DNA of 64,000 nucleotides, taken from Pseudomonas sp. GD03944 (GTDB lineage: Bacteria > Pseudomonadota > Gammaproteobacteria > Pseudomonadales > Pseudomonadaceae). Under the pieces are notes generated by a model, which had not been told where the DNA came from, made no database searches, and saw only the letters and a program-made list of their open reading frames with translations. Location of the stretch: NCBI RefSeq assembly GCF_029839275.1, contig NZ_JAOCAH010000001.1, forward strand, positions 124,001 to 188,000, in the 5' to 3' direction. Numbering within the stretch: position 1 is the first letter of the stretch; the number at the start of each line of letters is the position of its first letter. The position numbers and the translations under genes are program-made. Positions 46,298 to 56,865 of this stretch are shown here, piece after piece.

Positions 46298-47072
46298 CCA
46301 GAATCTGCTTGGGCGCGAAGATGCGCTCCAGGGTGCCATCGGCCCGCAGGCGCTCCTGCAGGGCCTCGAACTGCCCGGCGCTGATCGGTGCGCCCTGACG
46401 CAACAGCGCGTGGTGCCGGTAGACCTGGTCGACGCGCTCGGACACCAGCAACTGCCCGCTGTACTGCCCGTAGCGTTCCACGAAACCGCTGATGTAGGAG
46501 CGCGTCACCAGGGCCACGTCGGCCCGGCGGCGCAGCACCATCAGCAGGTTGCTGTCATGGGAATAGGTCATGGCCGCGTTATGGGTCTTGTTGAGATAGT
46601 CGGGGTCGGCTTTGAACCCGGCGAAGGCGTAATGGTAGCCACTGAACAGCGCCAGCCGCTTGCCCTCCAGCCGGTCGAAGTAGCCTTGACCGCGATTGGC
46701 CTCGACACGGGCGACGAAGACCTCGGCGTCTTCCAGCCCCATATCGATCGCCTGGTGAGGAATCGCCGCCCAGAGATCCCACGACGGGTTCTCGAACAAC
46801 GCCAGGTCGATACGACCGTCTTCGAAGTCGCGAAAACGCCGTGGAATGGAAGTCGGGACGATGACGAAACGGAAGTCGCTCTGGGCCTCGTTGAGGGCGG
46901 CGACCAGCTGTGGCAGCAGCCCGCGCGTGATGGCCTGCTCGCCCTTGTAGACGTAGGGTGGAAAATACACCCCGCCCACGCGCACTTCCTGCTGGGCCAG
47001 CACCGGCGCACAGGCCATGGCGCCCAACCAGGCGACCCACGCAGCAACGAACCTACGCATCGACGGTGGCAT
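46245..47072 (-). CDS. Periplasmic substrate-binding (PBP2-type) protein
   Basis: About 275 aa. A signal peptide (MRRFVAAWVAWLGAMACAPVLAQ) is cleaved after AQ, then a type 2 periplasmic binding fold begins (VRVGGVYFPPYVYKG, RIDLALFENPSWD, RLALFSGYHYAF). Amino-acid-like ligand suspected. No ABC permease or ATPase is adjacent, so it may instead serve as a sensor input. The start is uncertain: GTG 47093, ATG 47084, 47072 and 47060 are in frame; 47072 has AGGGA upstream and 47060 begins exactly at the signal peptide. Confidence 0.75.
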   Translation of the reverse strand: MPPSMRRFVAAWVAWLGAMACAPVLAQQEVRVGGVYFPPYVYKGEQAITRGLLPQLVAALNEAQSDFRFVIVPTSIPRRFRDFEDGRIDLALFENPSWDLWAAIPHQAIDMGLEDAEVFVARVEANRGQGYFDRLEGKRLALFSGYHYAFAGFKADPDYLNKTHNAAMTYSHDSNLLMVLRRRADVALVTRSYISGFVERYGQYSGQLLVSERVDQVYRHHALLRQGAPISAGQFEALQERLRADGTLERIFAPKQILVRPAAAVDSSAATDAAD

Positions 47073-47247
47073 GCAGCACGACATCCCTATCACTGTGTGC
47101 CGGATAGCCTACTCCAGCAAAACCTGACCGAACAGAGCAATTTCGTTCATTTAAGCGACCTGTTGTGCGAAGAAGCGGGTCATTCGCACCTGGTCATATC
47201 CACCCGCCGCGTGCTGCCCCAGGCTTAGGGCCACGAGCACGTCGGCT

Positions 47248-47871
47248 TCAAACGTCCTTGAGCACCAGCGACAGCGCTTCTTCCGCCAGTTCATCGAGGG
47301 TCATCGGGCCCTCAGGGCGGAACCAGGTGGTGGTCCAGCTCAGGGCCCCCGTCAGGAAACGCCGCAGGATGAACGGGTCGGCCTTCACGTAGCCGGCGGC
47401 CCGGGCCTCTTCCAGTACGTCGAGCCAGAGCTGCTCATACTGGTCACGCATGTCGAGGATGAACTGCTGGCCACCTTCCGACAGTGAACGCCATTCATAG
47501 ACCAGCACCGCCATGGCCTCGCCGGTGCCGCCGACGATCGACTGCAGCTCGCAACGAATCAGCGCCAGCACCCGCTCGCGCAGGGTCGTGGCTTCGTCCA
47601 GCGAGGCCTGCATCACTGCGGTGTTATAGCGGATGGTCTCTTCCATCACGGCCCGGAGGATTTCGTCCTTGCTCTTGAAGTGATGAAAGATGCTGCCGGA
47701 CTGGATGCCCACCGCACTGGCTAGGTCGCGCACCGTGGTGCGCTCGTAGCCCTTGCTGCGAAACAGGTGCGCAGCGGTCTGCAGCAGCTTGCCCCGGGCG
47801 CTTTCCGGGTCGGTGATCTGCCCACTGGCGACGAGATCGCGCATGACTGCCTGAGCTTGTTGATCGTTCAC
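47248..47871 (-). CDS. atuR: TetR-family repressor of the atu locus
   Basis: 207 aa. N-terminal helix-turn-helix (TTVRDLASAVGIQSGSIFHHF) and an all-helical ligand-binding part. Divergent from atuA, with two inverted copies of an 18-bp site between them, exactly the arrangement in P. aeruginosa, where AtuR represses atuA-H until an acyclic terpene metabolite is present. The GTG at 47871 is chosen because GGGGAG lies 7 nt upstream; the frame is open to 47913 without such a site. Confidence 0.88.
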   Translation of the reverse strand: MNDQQAQAVMRDLVASGQITDPESARGKLLQTAAHLFRSKGYERTTVRDLASAVGIQSGSIFHHFKSKDEILRAVMEETIRYNTAVMQASLDEATTLRERVLALIRCELQSIVGGTGEAMAVLVYEWRSLSEGGQQFILDMRDQYEQLWLDVLEEARAAGYVKADPFILRRFLTGALSWTTTWFRPEGPMTLDELAEEALSLVLKDV

Positions 47872-47972
47872 GCTGGTACTCCCCAAGGCCCTGTGCGCTC
47901 GACGAATCGCCAATTGGCAGCAGATTCCGGCAAGTGCTTGTCGTTATTGATGAAATTTATGCCTCGCGGGCT

Positions 47973-48048
47973 TACCAAGCAAGCGCTTGGCCATCTTTGC
48001 GCAAGAAATATTGCAGGCGGGGCTTTCAAACCAAGCGCTTGCTTGGTA
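47973..48048. promoter_or_regulatory. AtuR operator pair in the atuR-atuA intergenic region
   Basis: TACCAAGCAAGCGCTTGG at 47973-47990 and its exact reverse complement at 48031-48048, separated by 40 bp. Each copy also contains the dyad CCAAGC-N4-GCTTGG. Published work on P. aeruginosa describes AtuR binding to two inverted repeats in this same region. Both promoters should lie between or beside the sites, giving joint control of atuR and atuA. Confidence 0.9.
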
Positions 48049-48088
48049 GTGTTCTTTTCACCTTCTCAGTGTGTTGCGGACCCTTCCA

Positions 48089-49870
48089 ATGACAAAAACC
48101 GTACGCATCGGCTGCGCCTCCGCTTTCTGGGGCGACACCTCCACCGCCGCCGCCCAGCTCGTCCGGGGCGGCGAACTGGATTACCTGGTATTCGACTACC
48201 TGGCCGAGATCACCATGTCGATCATGGCCGGCGCCCGCATGAAGAAACCGGACCAGGGCTACGCCACGGACTTCGTCGAGGTGCTTGCGCCCCTGCTGGG
48301 CGACATTGCCAAGCAGAACATCCGCGTCATCAGCAACGCCGGCGGGGTCAATCCCCAGGCCTGCGCCAAGGCACTGGCCGAGGCCTGCGAAAAAGCCGGC
48401 GTCGCCCTGAAGATCGCCGTGCTGCATGGCGACAACCTGCTGCCCAGCCTGGGCCAGTTGAGCAAGGCCGGCACCACGGAAATGTTCACCGGCGCCCCGC
48501 TGCCGCCCTTCTGCGTCTCGGTCAACGCCTACCTGGGTGCGCCCGGTATCGTCGAGGCGCTGAACCAGGGTGCCGACATCGTCATCACTGGTCGCGTGGT
48601 CGACAGCGCCGTGGTCAGCGCCGCCCTGGTGCATGAATTCGGCTGGGCCTGGAACGACTACGACAAGCTGGCCCAGGCCGCGCTGGCCGGGCACATCATC
48701 GAATGCGGCGCCCAGTGCACCGGCGGCAACTTCACCGACTGGGAAAGCGTGCCGGACTACGAGCACATCGGTTTTCCCATCGTCGAGGTCGAGGCCGACG
48801 GCCGTTTTTGCGTGAGCAAGCCAGAAGGTTCCGGTGGCCTGGTCACGCCTTTCTCCGTGGGCGAGCAGGTGCTCTACGAAATCGGCGACCCCCGCGCCTA
48901 CCTGCTGCCTGACGTGGTCTGCGACTTCACACAGGTCAGCCTGCAGCAGGCCGGGCCCGACCGCGTCGCGGTAAGCGGCGCCCGGGGCCTGCCGCCGACC
49001 CGCAGCTACAAGGTCAGCGCCACGTATCCGGACGGTTTCCGCTGCACCGCCAGTTGCCTGATCGCCGGCATCGATGCGGTGAAGAAGGCCGAGCGCGTCA
49101 GCCAGGCGATCATCGCCAAGACCACGGAAATGTTCGCCGAGCGTGGCTGGGGCCCCTACAGCGAAGTCAGCATCGAACTGCTGGGCAGCGAGACCACCTA
49201 CGGCCCCCACGGCCAGCGTCGGGACACCCGTGAAGTGGTGATCAAGATCGCCGTGCGCCATGCCAAGAAGGAAGCGCTGATCCTGTTCTCCCGGGAAATC
49301 GCCCAGGCCGCAACCGGCATGGCGCCGGGCCTGACCGGCATCGTCGGCGGGCGCCCCACGGTGTACCCGGTGATTCGCCTGTTTTCCTTTCTCGCGGACA
49401 AATCGGCCTGCCCGCTGGAGGTCGAACTGGGCGACCAGCGCCTGCCGGTCGCCCTGCCCGCCCTCGACGCATTCGATGGCCCGGGGCCGATCAACGACAT
49501 CCCGGCCCCGAACGGCACGGCCGACAGCCAGGTGCCGCTGATCAAGCTGGCCGTGGCGCGCTCCGGCGACAAGGGCAACCACAGCAACATCGGCGTGATG
49601 GCCAGAAAACCCGAGTACCTGGCGTGGATCGCGGCTGCGCTGACCGAGGACGCCGTGGCCCAATGGCTGGGCCATGTGCTCGACGCCAAGAGCGGCATCG
49701 TCAGCCGCTGGTACCTGCCGGGCACCCACAGCCTGAACTTCCTGCTGGAAAACGCCCTGGGCGGCGGCGGTGTCGCCAGCCTGCGCATCGACCCCCAGGG
49801 CAAGGCATTCGCCCAGCAGTTGCTGGAATTCCCGGTGCCGGTGCCCAGGGCGCTGGCCGAGATAATGTAG
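48089..49870 (+). CDS. atuA: Acyclic terpene utilization protein AtuA
   Basis: 593 aa, DUF1446 family; the length fits P. aeruginosa AtuA (about 590). N-terminal [20 protein letters not shown] and the conserved [19 protein letters not shown] block are characteristic; a separate C-terminal domain begins near residue 485 ([21 protein letters not shown]). No enzymatic activity has been assigned to the family, though it is needed for growth on citronellol. The ATG at 48089 is preferred to 48071. First gene of the atu operon. Confidence 0.92.
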   Translation: MTKTVRIGCASAFWGDTSTAAAQLVRGGELDYLVFDYLAEITMSIMAGARMKKPDQGYATDFVEVLAPLLGDIAKQNIRVISNAGGVNPQACAKALAEACEKAGVALKIAVLHGDNLLPSLGQLSKAGTTEMFTGAPLPPFCVSVNAYLGAPGIVEALNQGADIVITGRVVDSAVVSAALVHEFGWAWNDYDKLAQAALAGHIIECGAQCTGGNFTDWESVPDYEHIGFPIVEVEADGRFCVSKPEGSGGLVTPFSVGEQVLYEIGDPRAYLLPDVVCDFTQVSLQQAGPDRVAVSGARGLPPTRSYKVSATYPDGFRCTASCLIAGIDAVKKAERVSQAIIAKTTEMFAERGWGPYSEVSIELLGSETTYGPHGQRRDTREVVIKIAVRHAKKEALILFSREIAQAATGMAPGLTGIVGGRPTVYPVIRLFSFLADKSACPLEVELGDQRLPVALPALDAFDGPGPINDIPAPNGTADSQVPLIKLAVARSGDKGNHSNIGVMARKPEYLAWIAAALTEDAVAQWLGHVLDAKSGIVSRWYLPGTHSLNFLLENALGGGGVASLRIDPQGKAFAQQLLEFPVPVPRALAEIM

Positions 49871-49872
49871 TC

Positions 49873-49940
49873 GTAGGGTGGATGACGCTTCATCCATCCA
49901 CCGGCTCTGGTGGAAAACGCTGCGCGGTTTTCCACCCTAC
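49873..49940. repeat. GTAGGGTGG palindromic element between atuA and atuB
   Basis: The ends GTAGGGTGGA (49873-49882) and TCCACCCTAC (49931-49940) are complementary. Inside are two nested hairpins: GGATGACGCTTCATCC near the left end and GTGGAAAAC...GTTTTCCAC on the right. The 18-mer GTAGGGTGGATGACGCTT recurs inverted at 56732-56749. A dispersed intergenic repeat in the middle of the operon. Confidence 0.8.
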
Positions 49941-50005
49941 AAACTGATCAATAGCGCACCACCTTGACATGGTGGTGCCCACGGTAAGGTCGAAGGACAA
50001 CAACA

Positions 50006-50872
50006 ATGAGCTACGACTCCGTATTCAAACCCGGCCTGTTCGCCGGCCAGACCATCCTGGTCACTGGCGGTGGCAGTGGCATAGGCCGCTGCACGGCCCA
50101 TGAGCTGGCAGCCCTCGGCGCCCATGTGGTGCTGGTCGGGCGCAAGGCGGAAAAACTGGAAAGAACCTGTGGCGAGATCACCGAGGATGGTGGCAGCGCC
50201 AGCTGGCAGGCCTGCGATATCCGCGACGAAGATGCGGTCAAGGCCATGGTTGCGGCGGTGGTGGTCGAGCGCGGGCCGATCCATCACCTGGTCAACAATG
50301 CCGGCGGCCAGTTCCCCGCGCCGCTGATCGGCATCAACCAGAAAGGCTTCGAGACCGTGGTGCGCACCAACCTGGTGGGCGGCTTCCTGATCGCCAAGGA
50401 AGTCTTCCTGCAGAGCATGAGCAAGCACGGCGGCAGCATCGTCAACATGCTCGCCGACATGTGGGGCGGCATGCCCGGCATGGGCCACTCCGGCGCCGCC
50501 CGGGCCGGCATGGAAAACTTCACCAAGACTGCTGCCTACGAGTGGGGCCACGCTGGCGTTCGGGTCAACGCCGTGGCGCCTGGCTGGATCGCCTCCAGCG
50601 GCATGGACACCTACCCCGAGTCGATGAAGACCATGATCCGCAACCTCAAGGACCACGTACCGCTGCAGCGCATCGGCACCGAATCCGAAGTGGCCGCGGC
50701 CATCGTCTTCCTGCTCAGCCCCGGCGCCAACTTCATCAGCGGCAACACCATCCGCATCGACGGCGCCGCCAGCCAGGGCACCCGTGCCTGGACCCTGGGC
50801 AAGGCAAAAAACAGCGAGTCCTACAACGGTTTCCACCGGGCCTACGTGCCTGACGTGCTCAAGGGAGAGTAA
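50006..50872 (+). CDS. atuB: SDR-family oxidoreductase AtuB
   Basis: 288 aa. Cofactor loop TGGGSGIGR at 20-28 and NNAGG at about 97-101. The usual YxxxK pair is replaced by HSGAARAGMENFTK, the pattern of 2,4-dienoyl-CoA-reductase-type SDRs, so it probably acts on a CoA thioester. Its step in citronellol/geraniol breakdown is unproven. The C-terminal tail after the Rossmann domain is longer than in small SDRs. Ends 4 nt before atuC. Confidence 0.88.
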   Translation: MSYDSVFKPGLFAGQTILVTGGGSGIGRCTAHELAALGAHVVLVGRKAEKLERTCGEITEDGGSASWQACDIRDEDAVKAMVAAVVVERGPIHHLVNNAGGQFPAPLIGINQKGFETVVRTNLVGGFLIAKEVFLQSMSKHGGSIVNMLADMWGGMPGMGHSGAARAGMENFTKTAAYEWGHAGVRVNAVAPGWIASSGMDTYPESMKTMIRNLKDHVPLQRIGTESEVAAAIVFLLSPGANFISGNTIRIDGAASQGTRAWTLGKAKNSESYNGFHRAYVPDVLKGE

Positions 50873-50876
50873 GGCG

Positions 50877-52493
50877 ATGCCCGTGATCCAATCGGAAATC
50901 GATGTCCATGGCGACACCTTCGCCCAGAACCGCGACGCCATGCTGAGCGCCATCGCCAGCTTCCGCGACGTCGAGCAGAAGGTGCTCGACAAGGCGCAGG
51001 AAGCCAAGGCCAAGTTCGAGAAGCGCGGCCAGTTGCTGCCGCGCGAACGCATCAACCTGCTGCTCGACGCCGGCGCGCCGTTCCTCGAATTGTCGTCGCT
51101 GGCCGGCTACAAGCTGCACGACGACAAGGACGGCAGCCAGGCCGGCGGCGGGATCATCGCCGGCATCGGCTACATCGCCGGTGTGCGCTGCCTGGTGATC
51201 GCCAACAACAGCGCGATCAAGGGCGGCACCATCTCCCCCACCGGGCTGAAGAAGTCCCTGCGCCTGCAGCAGATCGCCTTCGAAAACAAACTGCCGGTGG
51301 TGACCCTGGCCGAAAGCGGCGGCGCCAACCTCAACTACGCCGCCGACATCTTCGTCGAAGGCGCCCGGGGCTTCGCCAACCAGGCGCGCATGTCGGCCAT
51401 GGGCCTGCCGCAGGTCACCGTGGTGCATGGCTCCAGCACCGCGGGCGGCGCCTACCAGCCGGGCCTGTCGGACTACGTGGTGGTGGTGCGCGGCAAGGCC
51501 AAGATGTTCCTGGCAGGCCCTCCATTGCTCAAGGCCGCCACCGGTGAAATCGCCACCGACGAAGAACTCGGCGGCGCCGAGATGCACGCCCAGGTCGCCG
51601 GTACCGCCGAGTACCTGGCCGAGAACGACGCCGACGGCGTGCGCATCGCCCGGGAAATCATCGGCATGCTGCCGTGGAACGCCCAGTTGCCGGCCCAGCC
51701 GGAAAAGCACTGGCGCGAGCCGCTGTACCCGGCCCACGAGCTGCTCGGCATCGTCCCGGCAGACGCGAAGAAGCCCTACGACGTGCGCGAGATCATCGCG
51801 CGCATCGCTGACGGCTCGGAATTCCTCGACTTCAAGAACGAGTTCGACAGCCAGACCGTCTGCGGCCATTTGCAGATCGAAGGCCAGGCCTGCGGCTTCA
51901 TCGGCAACAACGGCCCGATCACCCCGCGCGGTGCGGCCAAGGCGGCGCAGTTCATCCAGCTCTGCGAGCAGAGCAACACGCCGATCCTGTTCTTCCACAA
52001 CACCACCGGCTTCATGGTCGGCACCGAGTCGGAACAGCTCGGCGTGATCAAGCACGGCTCGAAGATGATCCAGGCGGTGGCCAATGCCACGGTGCCCAAG
52101 CTGACCATCGTGGTCGGCGGCTCCTACGGCGCCGGCAACTACGCCATGTGCGGTCGCGGCCTCGACCCGCGCTTCATCTTCGCCTGGCCCAACAGCCGCA
52201 CCGCGGTGATGGGCGGCGCCCAGGCCGGCAAGGTGCTGCGCATCGTCACCGAGGACAAGCACGCCAAGGAGGGCAAGGAAGCCGATCCGAAGATGCTCGA
52301 CATGCTCGAGCAGGTCACCGCACAGAAGCTCGACAGCCAGTCCACCGCGCTCTACGGCACGGCCAGCCTGTGGGACGACGGCCTGATCGACCCGCGCGAC
52401 ACGCGCAAGCTGTTGGGCTACCTGCTGGATATCTGTGCCGAAGCCCAGCGCCGGCCGCTCAAATCCAACCGGTTCGGCGTGGCCCGTTTCTGA
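50877..52493 (+). CDS. atuC: Geranyl-CoA carboxylase, carboxyltransferase (beta) subunit
   Basis: 538 aa, two crotonase-like carboxyltransferase halves. Transfers CO2 from carboxybiotin on AtuF to the gamma-methyl of cis-geranyl-CoA. Landmarks: RERINLLLDAGAPFLELSSLAGY at the N-terminus, VTLAESGGANL, VHGSSTAGGAYQPGLSDY, and FGVIKHG-like FMVGTESEQLGVIKHGSKMI with GGSYGAGNYAMCGRG later. The ATG at 50877 has AAGG just upstream; the longer frame reaches into atuB. Distinguished from the methylcrotonyl enzyme (LiuB) by its place in the atu operon. Confidence 0.92.
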   Translation: MPVIQSEIDVHGDTFAQNRDAMLSAIASFRDVEQKVLDKAQEAKAKFEKRGQLLPRERINLLLDAGAPFLELSSLAGYKLHDDKDGSQAGGGIIAGIGYIAGVRCLVIANNSAIKGGTISPTGLKKSLRLQQIAFENKLPVVTLAESGGANLNYAADIFVEGARGFANQARMSAMGLPQVTVVHGSSTAGGAYQPGLSDYVVVVRGKAKMFLAGPPLLKAATGEIATDEELGGAEMHAQVAGTAEYLAENDADGVRIAREIIGMLPWNAQLPAQPEKHWREPLYPAHELLGIVPADAKKPYDVREIIARIADGSEFLDFKNEFDSQTVCGHLQIEGQACGFIGNNGPITPRGAAKAAQFIQLCEQSNTPILFFHNTTGFMVGTESEQLGVIKHGSKMIQAVANATVPKLTIVVGGSYGAGNYAMCGRGLDPRFIFAWPNSRTAVMGGAQAGKVLRIVTEDKHAKEGKEADPKMLDMLEQVTAQKLDSQSTALYGTASLWDDGLIDPRDTRKLLGYLLDICAEAQRRPLKSNRFGVARF

Positions 52494-52534
52494 CCCCACC
52501 CTGATTCCACGAGATCTCACGGAGAACAAGAAAA

Positions 52535-53695
52535 ATGATCTTTACCCAGGAACACGAAGAACTCCGCCGCACGGTGCGCAATTTCGTCGAGAAGGAAATC
52601 AACCCGAACGTAGAGCAGTGGGAAAAGGACGGGCGCTTCCCGATCCACGACATCTTCAGGAAGGCCGGCGACCTCGGCCTGCTGGGCATCTCCAAGCCGG
52701 AGAAATTCGGCGGCATGGGCCTGGACTACAGCTACTCGATCGTCGCTGCCGAAGAGTTCGGCACCATCATCTGCGGCGGCATCCCGATGTCGATTGGCGT
52801 GCAGACCGACATGTGCACCCCGGCCCTGGCCCGCTTCGGTTCCGATGAGCTGCGCGAAGAGTTCCTGCGCCCGGCGATCACCGGCGAAATGGTCGGCTGC
52901 ATCGGCGTCTCGGAAGTCGGCGCCGGCTCCGACGTCGCCGGCCTGAAGACCACCGCCCGCAAGGACGGCAGCGACTACGTGATCAACGGCAGCAAGATGT
53001 GGATCACCAACTCGCCGTCGGCCGACTTCATCTGCCTGCTGGCCAACACCAGCGACGACAAGCCCCACGTCAACAAGTCGCTGATCATGGTGCCGATGAA
53101 CACCCCGGGCATCAGCGTCAGCCCGCACCTGGACAAGCTCGGCATGCGCAGCTCGGAGACCGCCCAGGTGTTCTTCGACAACGTGCGCGTGCCCCAGCGC
53201 TACCGCATCGGCCACGAAGGCGCCGGGTTCATGATGCAGATGTTGCAGTTCCAGGAGGAACGCCTGTTTGGCGCCGCCAACATGATCAAGGGCCTGGAGC
53301 ACTGCATCAACAGCACCATCGACTACTGCAAGGAGCGCAAGACCTTCGGCGCGCCGCTGATCGACAACCAGGTCATCCACTTCCGCATGGCCGAGCTGCA
53401 GACCGAGGTCGAGGCCCTGCGCGCCCTGGTGTACCAGGCCACCGAGCAGTACGTGCGCGGCCGCGACGTCACCACCCTGGCCTCCATGGCCAAGCTCAAG
53501 GCCGGTCGCCTCGGCCGCGAGGTCACCGACAGCTGCCTGCAGTACTGGGGCGGCATGGGCTTCATGTGGGACAACCCGGTATCGCGCGCCTACCGCGACG
53601 TACGCCTGGTGTCGATCGGCGGCGGCGCCGACGAAATCATGCTCGGCATCATCTGCAAGCTGATGGGCATCCTGCCGGGCAAGAAGAAAGGCTGA
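52535..53695 (+). CDS. atuD: Citronellyl-CoA dehydrogenase
   Basis: 386 aa acyl-CoA dehydrogenase. FAD and substrate motifs: CIGVSEVGAGSDVAGLKTTA, KMWITNSPSADF, EERLFGAANMIKGLE and the C-terminal QYWGGMGFMWDNPVSRAYRDVRL. Introduces the 2,3 double bond to make geranyl-CoA. 41 nt after atuC. Length equals the P. aeruginosa enzyme to within a residue. Confidence 0.92.
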   Translation: MIFTQEHEELRRTVRNFVEKEINPNVEQWEKDGRFPIHDIFRKAGDLGLLGISKPEKFGGMGLDYSYSIVAAEEFGTIICGGIPMSIGVQTDMCTPALARFGSDELREEFLRPAITGEMVGCIGVSEVGAGSDVAGLKTTARKDGSDYVINGSKMWITNSPSADFICLLANTSDDKPHVNKSLIMVPMNTPGISVSPHLDKLGMRSSETAQVFFDNVRVPQRYRIGHEGAGFMMQMLQFQEERLFGAANMIKGLEHCINSTIDYCKERKTFGAPLIDNQVIHFRMAELQTEVEALRALVYQATEQYVRGRDVTTLASMAKLKAGRLGREVTDSCLQYWGGMGFMWDNPVSRAYRDVRLVSIGGGADEIMLGIICKLMGILPGKKKG

Positions 53696-53710
53696 TCGCC
53701 ACACGGCCAG

Positions 53711-53742
53711 GGTGCCCACGCCGAACCGTCCGCGTGGGCACC
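53711..53742 (+). other. Stem-loop in the atuD-atuE gap
   Basis: 11-bp perfect stem GGTGCCCACGC/GCGTGGGCACC with a 10-nt loop, 15 bp after the atuD stop. No T-run, so it is not a standard terminator; it may protect the upstream mRNA or reduce read-through. Confidence 0.6.
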
Positions 53743-53796
53743 ATCGATGTGAAAAGCGGCTTCGGCCGCCCATGAACGACTGACACGGTGGAACCG

Positions 53797-54597
53797 ATGA
53801 GCGACCTGCCCCACTGCGACACCCTGCTGCTGAGCCTGGAAGGCGGCGTGCTGCACGTCACCCTCAACCGCCCGGACAGCCGCAATGCCATGAGCCTGGC
53901 CATGGTCGGCGAGCTGCGCGCCACCCTGGAGGCCGTGCGCCATGACCAGGGCGTGCGCGCCATTGTCCTGCGCGGTGCCAACGGGCACTTCTGCGCCGGC
54001 GGCGATATCAAGGACATGGCGGGTGCGCGAGCCAAAGGCGGCGACGCCTACCGCGAGCTGAACCGCGCCTTCGGGGCGCTGCTGGAGCACGCCCAGGCCT
54101 CGCCCCAGGTGCTGATCGCCGTGCTGGAGGGTGCGGTGCTCGGCGGCGGCTTCGGCCTGGCCTGCGTCTCCGACGTGGCCATCGCCGCCCAGGGCGCCAG
54201 GTTCGGCCTGCCAGAGACCACCCTCGGCATCCTGCCGGCGCAGATCGCCCCGTTCGTGGTGCGTCGCGTCGGCCTGACCCAGGCCCGCCGCCTGGCGCTT
54301 ACCGCCGCGCGCTTCGACGGCAGCGAGGCGCTGCGCCTGGGCCTGGTGCATTACTGCGAAGCCGACGGCGAAGCCCTGGAGCAGCGCCTGGCCGAGGTGA
54401 TCGGCCAGGTTCGCCAATGCGCCCCCCAGGCCAACGCCCAGACCAAGGCCCTGCTGCTGGCCAGCGAAAGCGAAGCCCTCGGCCCGCTGCTGGACAGCGC
54501 CGCCGAACAATTCGCCGCAGCGGTCACGGGCGCCGAAGGGGTCGAGGGGACCATGGCCTTCGTGCAGAAACGCAAGCCCGCGTGGGCTGCCAACTAA
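53797..54597 (+). CDS. atuE: Isohexenylglutaconyl-CoA hydratase
   Basis: 266 aa crotonase. Oxyanion-hole segments GANGHFCAGGDIKDM and VLEGAVLGGGFGLACVSDVAIA; GLPETTLGILPAQIAPFVVRRVG carries the region where a catalytic Glu is expected. Hydrates the carboxylated product of geranyl-CoA carboxylase. The ATG at 53797 is chosen; a GTG 9 nt upstream (53788) is possible. Confidence 0.9.
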   Translation: MSDLPHCDTLLLSLEGGVLHVTLNRPDSRNAMSLAMVGELRATLEAVRHDQGVRAIVLRGANGHFCAGGDIKDMAGARAKGGDAYRELNRAFGALLEHAQASPQVLIAVLEGAVLGGGFGLACVSDVAIAAQGARFGLPETTLGILPAQIAPFVVRRVGLTQARRLALTAARFDGSEALRLGLVHYCEADGEALEQRLAEVIGQVRQCAPQANAQTKALLLASESEALGPLLDSAAEQFAAAVTGAEGVEGTMAFVQKRKPAWAAN

Positions 54598-54601
54598 ACC
54601 T

Positions 54602-54661
54602 TGTGGGAGGGGCTTTAGCCGCGAAACGGCGCTATCCATCGCGGCTAAAGCCCCTCCCACA
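54602..54661. repeat. REP inverted pair in the atuE-atuF gap
   Basis: A 23-bp perfect inverted repeat (54602-54624 and 54639-54661; GTGGGAGGGGCTTTAGCCGC core) with a 14-nt loop. A head-to-head pair of REP sequences inside the operon. The transcript would form a very stable hairpin 33 nt before the atuF start. No T-run. Confidence 0.88.
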
Positions 54662-54694
54662 CACTCGACCAAGTAGCACAGCAGGAGCACGAAG

Positions 54695-56683
<1,989 letters not shown>

Positions 56684-56689
56684 TCGCCC

Positions 56690-56749
56690 GGTGGATGAGG
56701 CTTGTCTATCACCGCCGATGGCGGATAGGTAAAGCGTCATCCACCCTAC
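56690..56749. repeat. Imperfect long hairpin / inverted GTAGGGTGG repeat after atuF
   Basis: GGTGGATGA (56690-56698) pairs with TCATCCACC (56737-56745), and inner CTATC pairs with GATAG. The right end AAGCGTCATCCACCCTAC (56732-56749) is the exact reverse complement of 18 bp in the atuA-atuB element. Same dispersed repeat family, opposite orientation. Confidence 0.75.
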
Positions 56750-56763
56750 GCTGAAGGTACATA

Positions 56764-56836
56764 CCGTGGGAGGGGCTTCAGCCGCGAGCGTCGTTCGGCG
56801 CAGCTGAAGCGGATCACCACCCGGTTCCTCCCACGG
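56764..56836. repeat. REP element with closing inverted repeat before atuG
   Basis: CCGTGGGAGG (56764-56773) pairs with CCTCCCACGG (56827-56836), enclosing the REP core GGGGCTTCAGCCGCGAG and a diverged reverse copy (CAGCTGAAGC). A decayed REP pair 29 bp before atuG. Confidence 0.75.
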
Positions 56837-56865
56837 CGCCCCTAACAACAAGACGGAGCACGCCC

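Noticed and set aside
49957..49992. Sigma-70 promoter before atuB (TTGACA at 49964)
   Set aside because: TTGACA lies in the loop of a CACCACC/GGTGGTG hairpin and no -10 box follows at 16-18 nt.
54602..54661. Terminator after atuE
   Set aside because: Very stable hairpin but no T-run, and the arms match the REP family; treated as a repeat.
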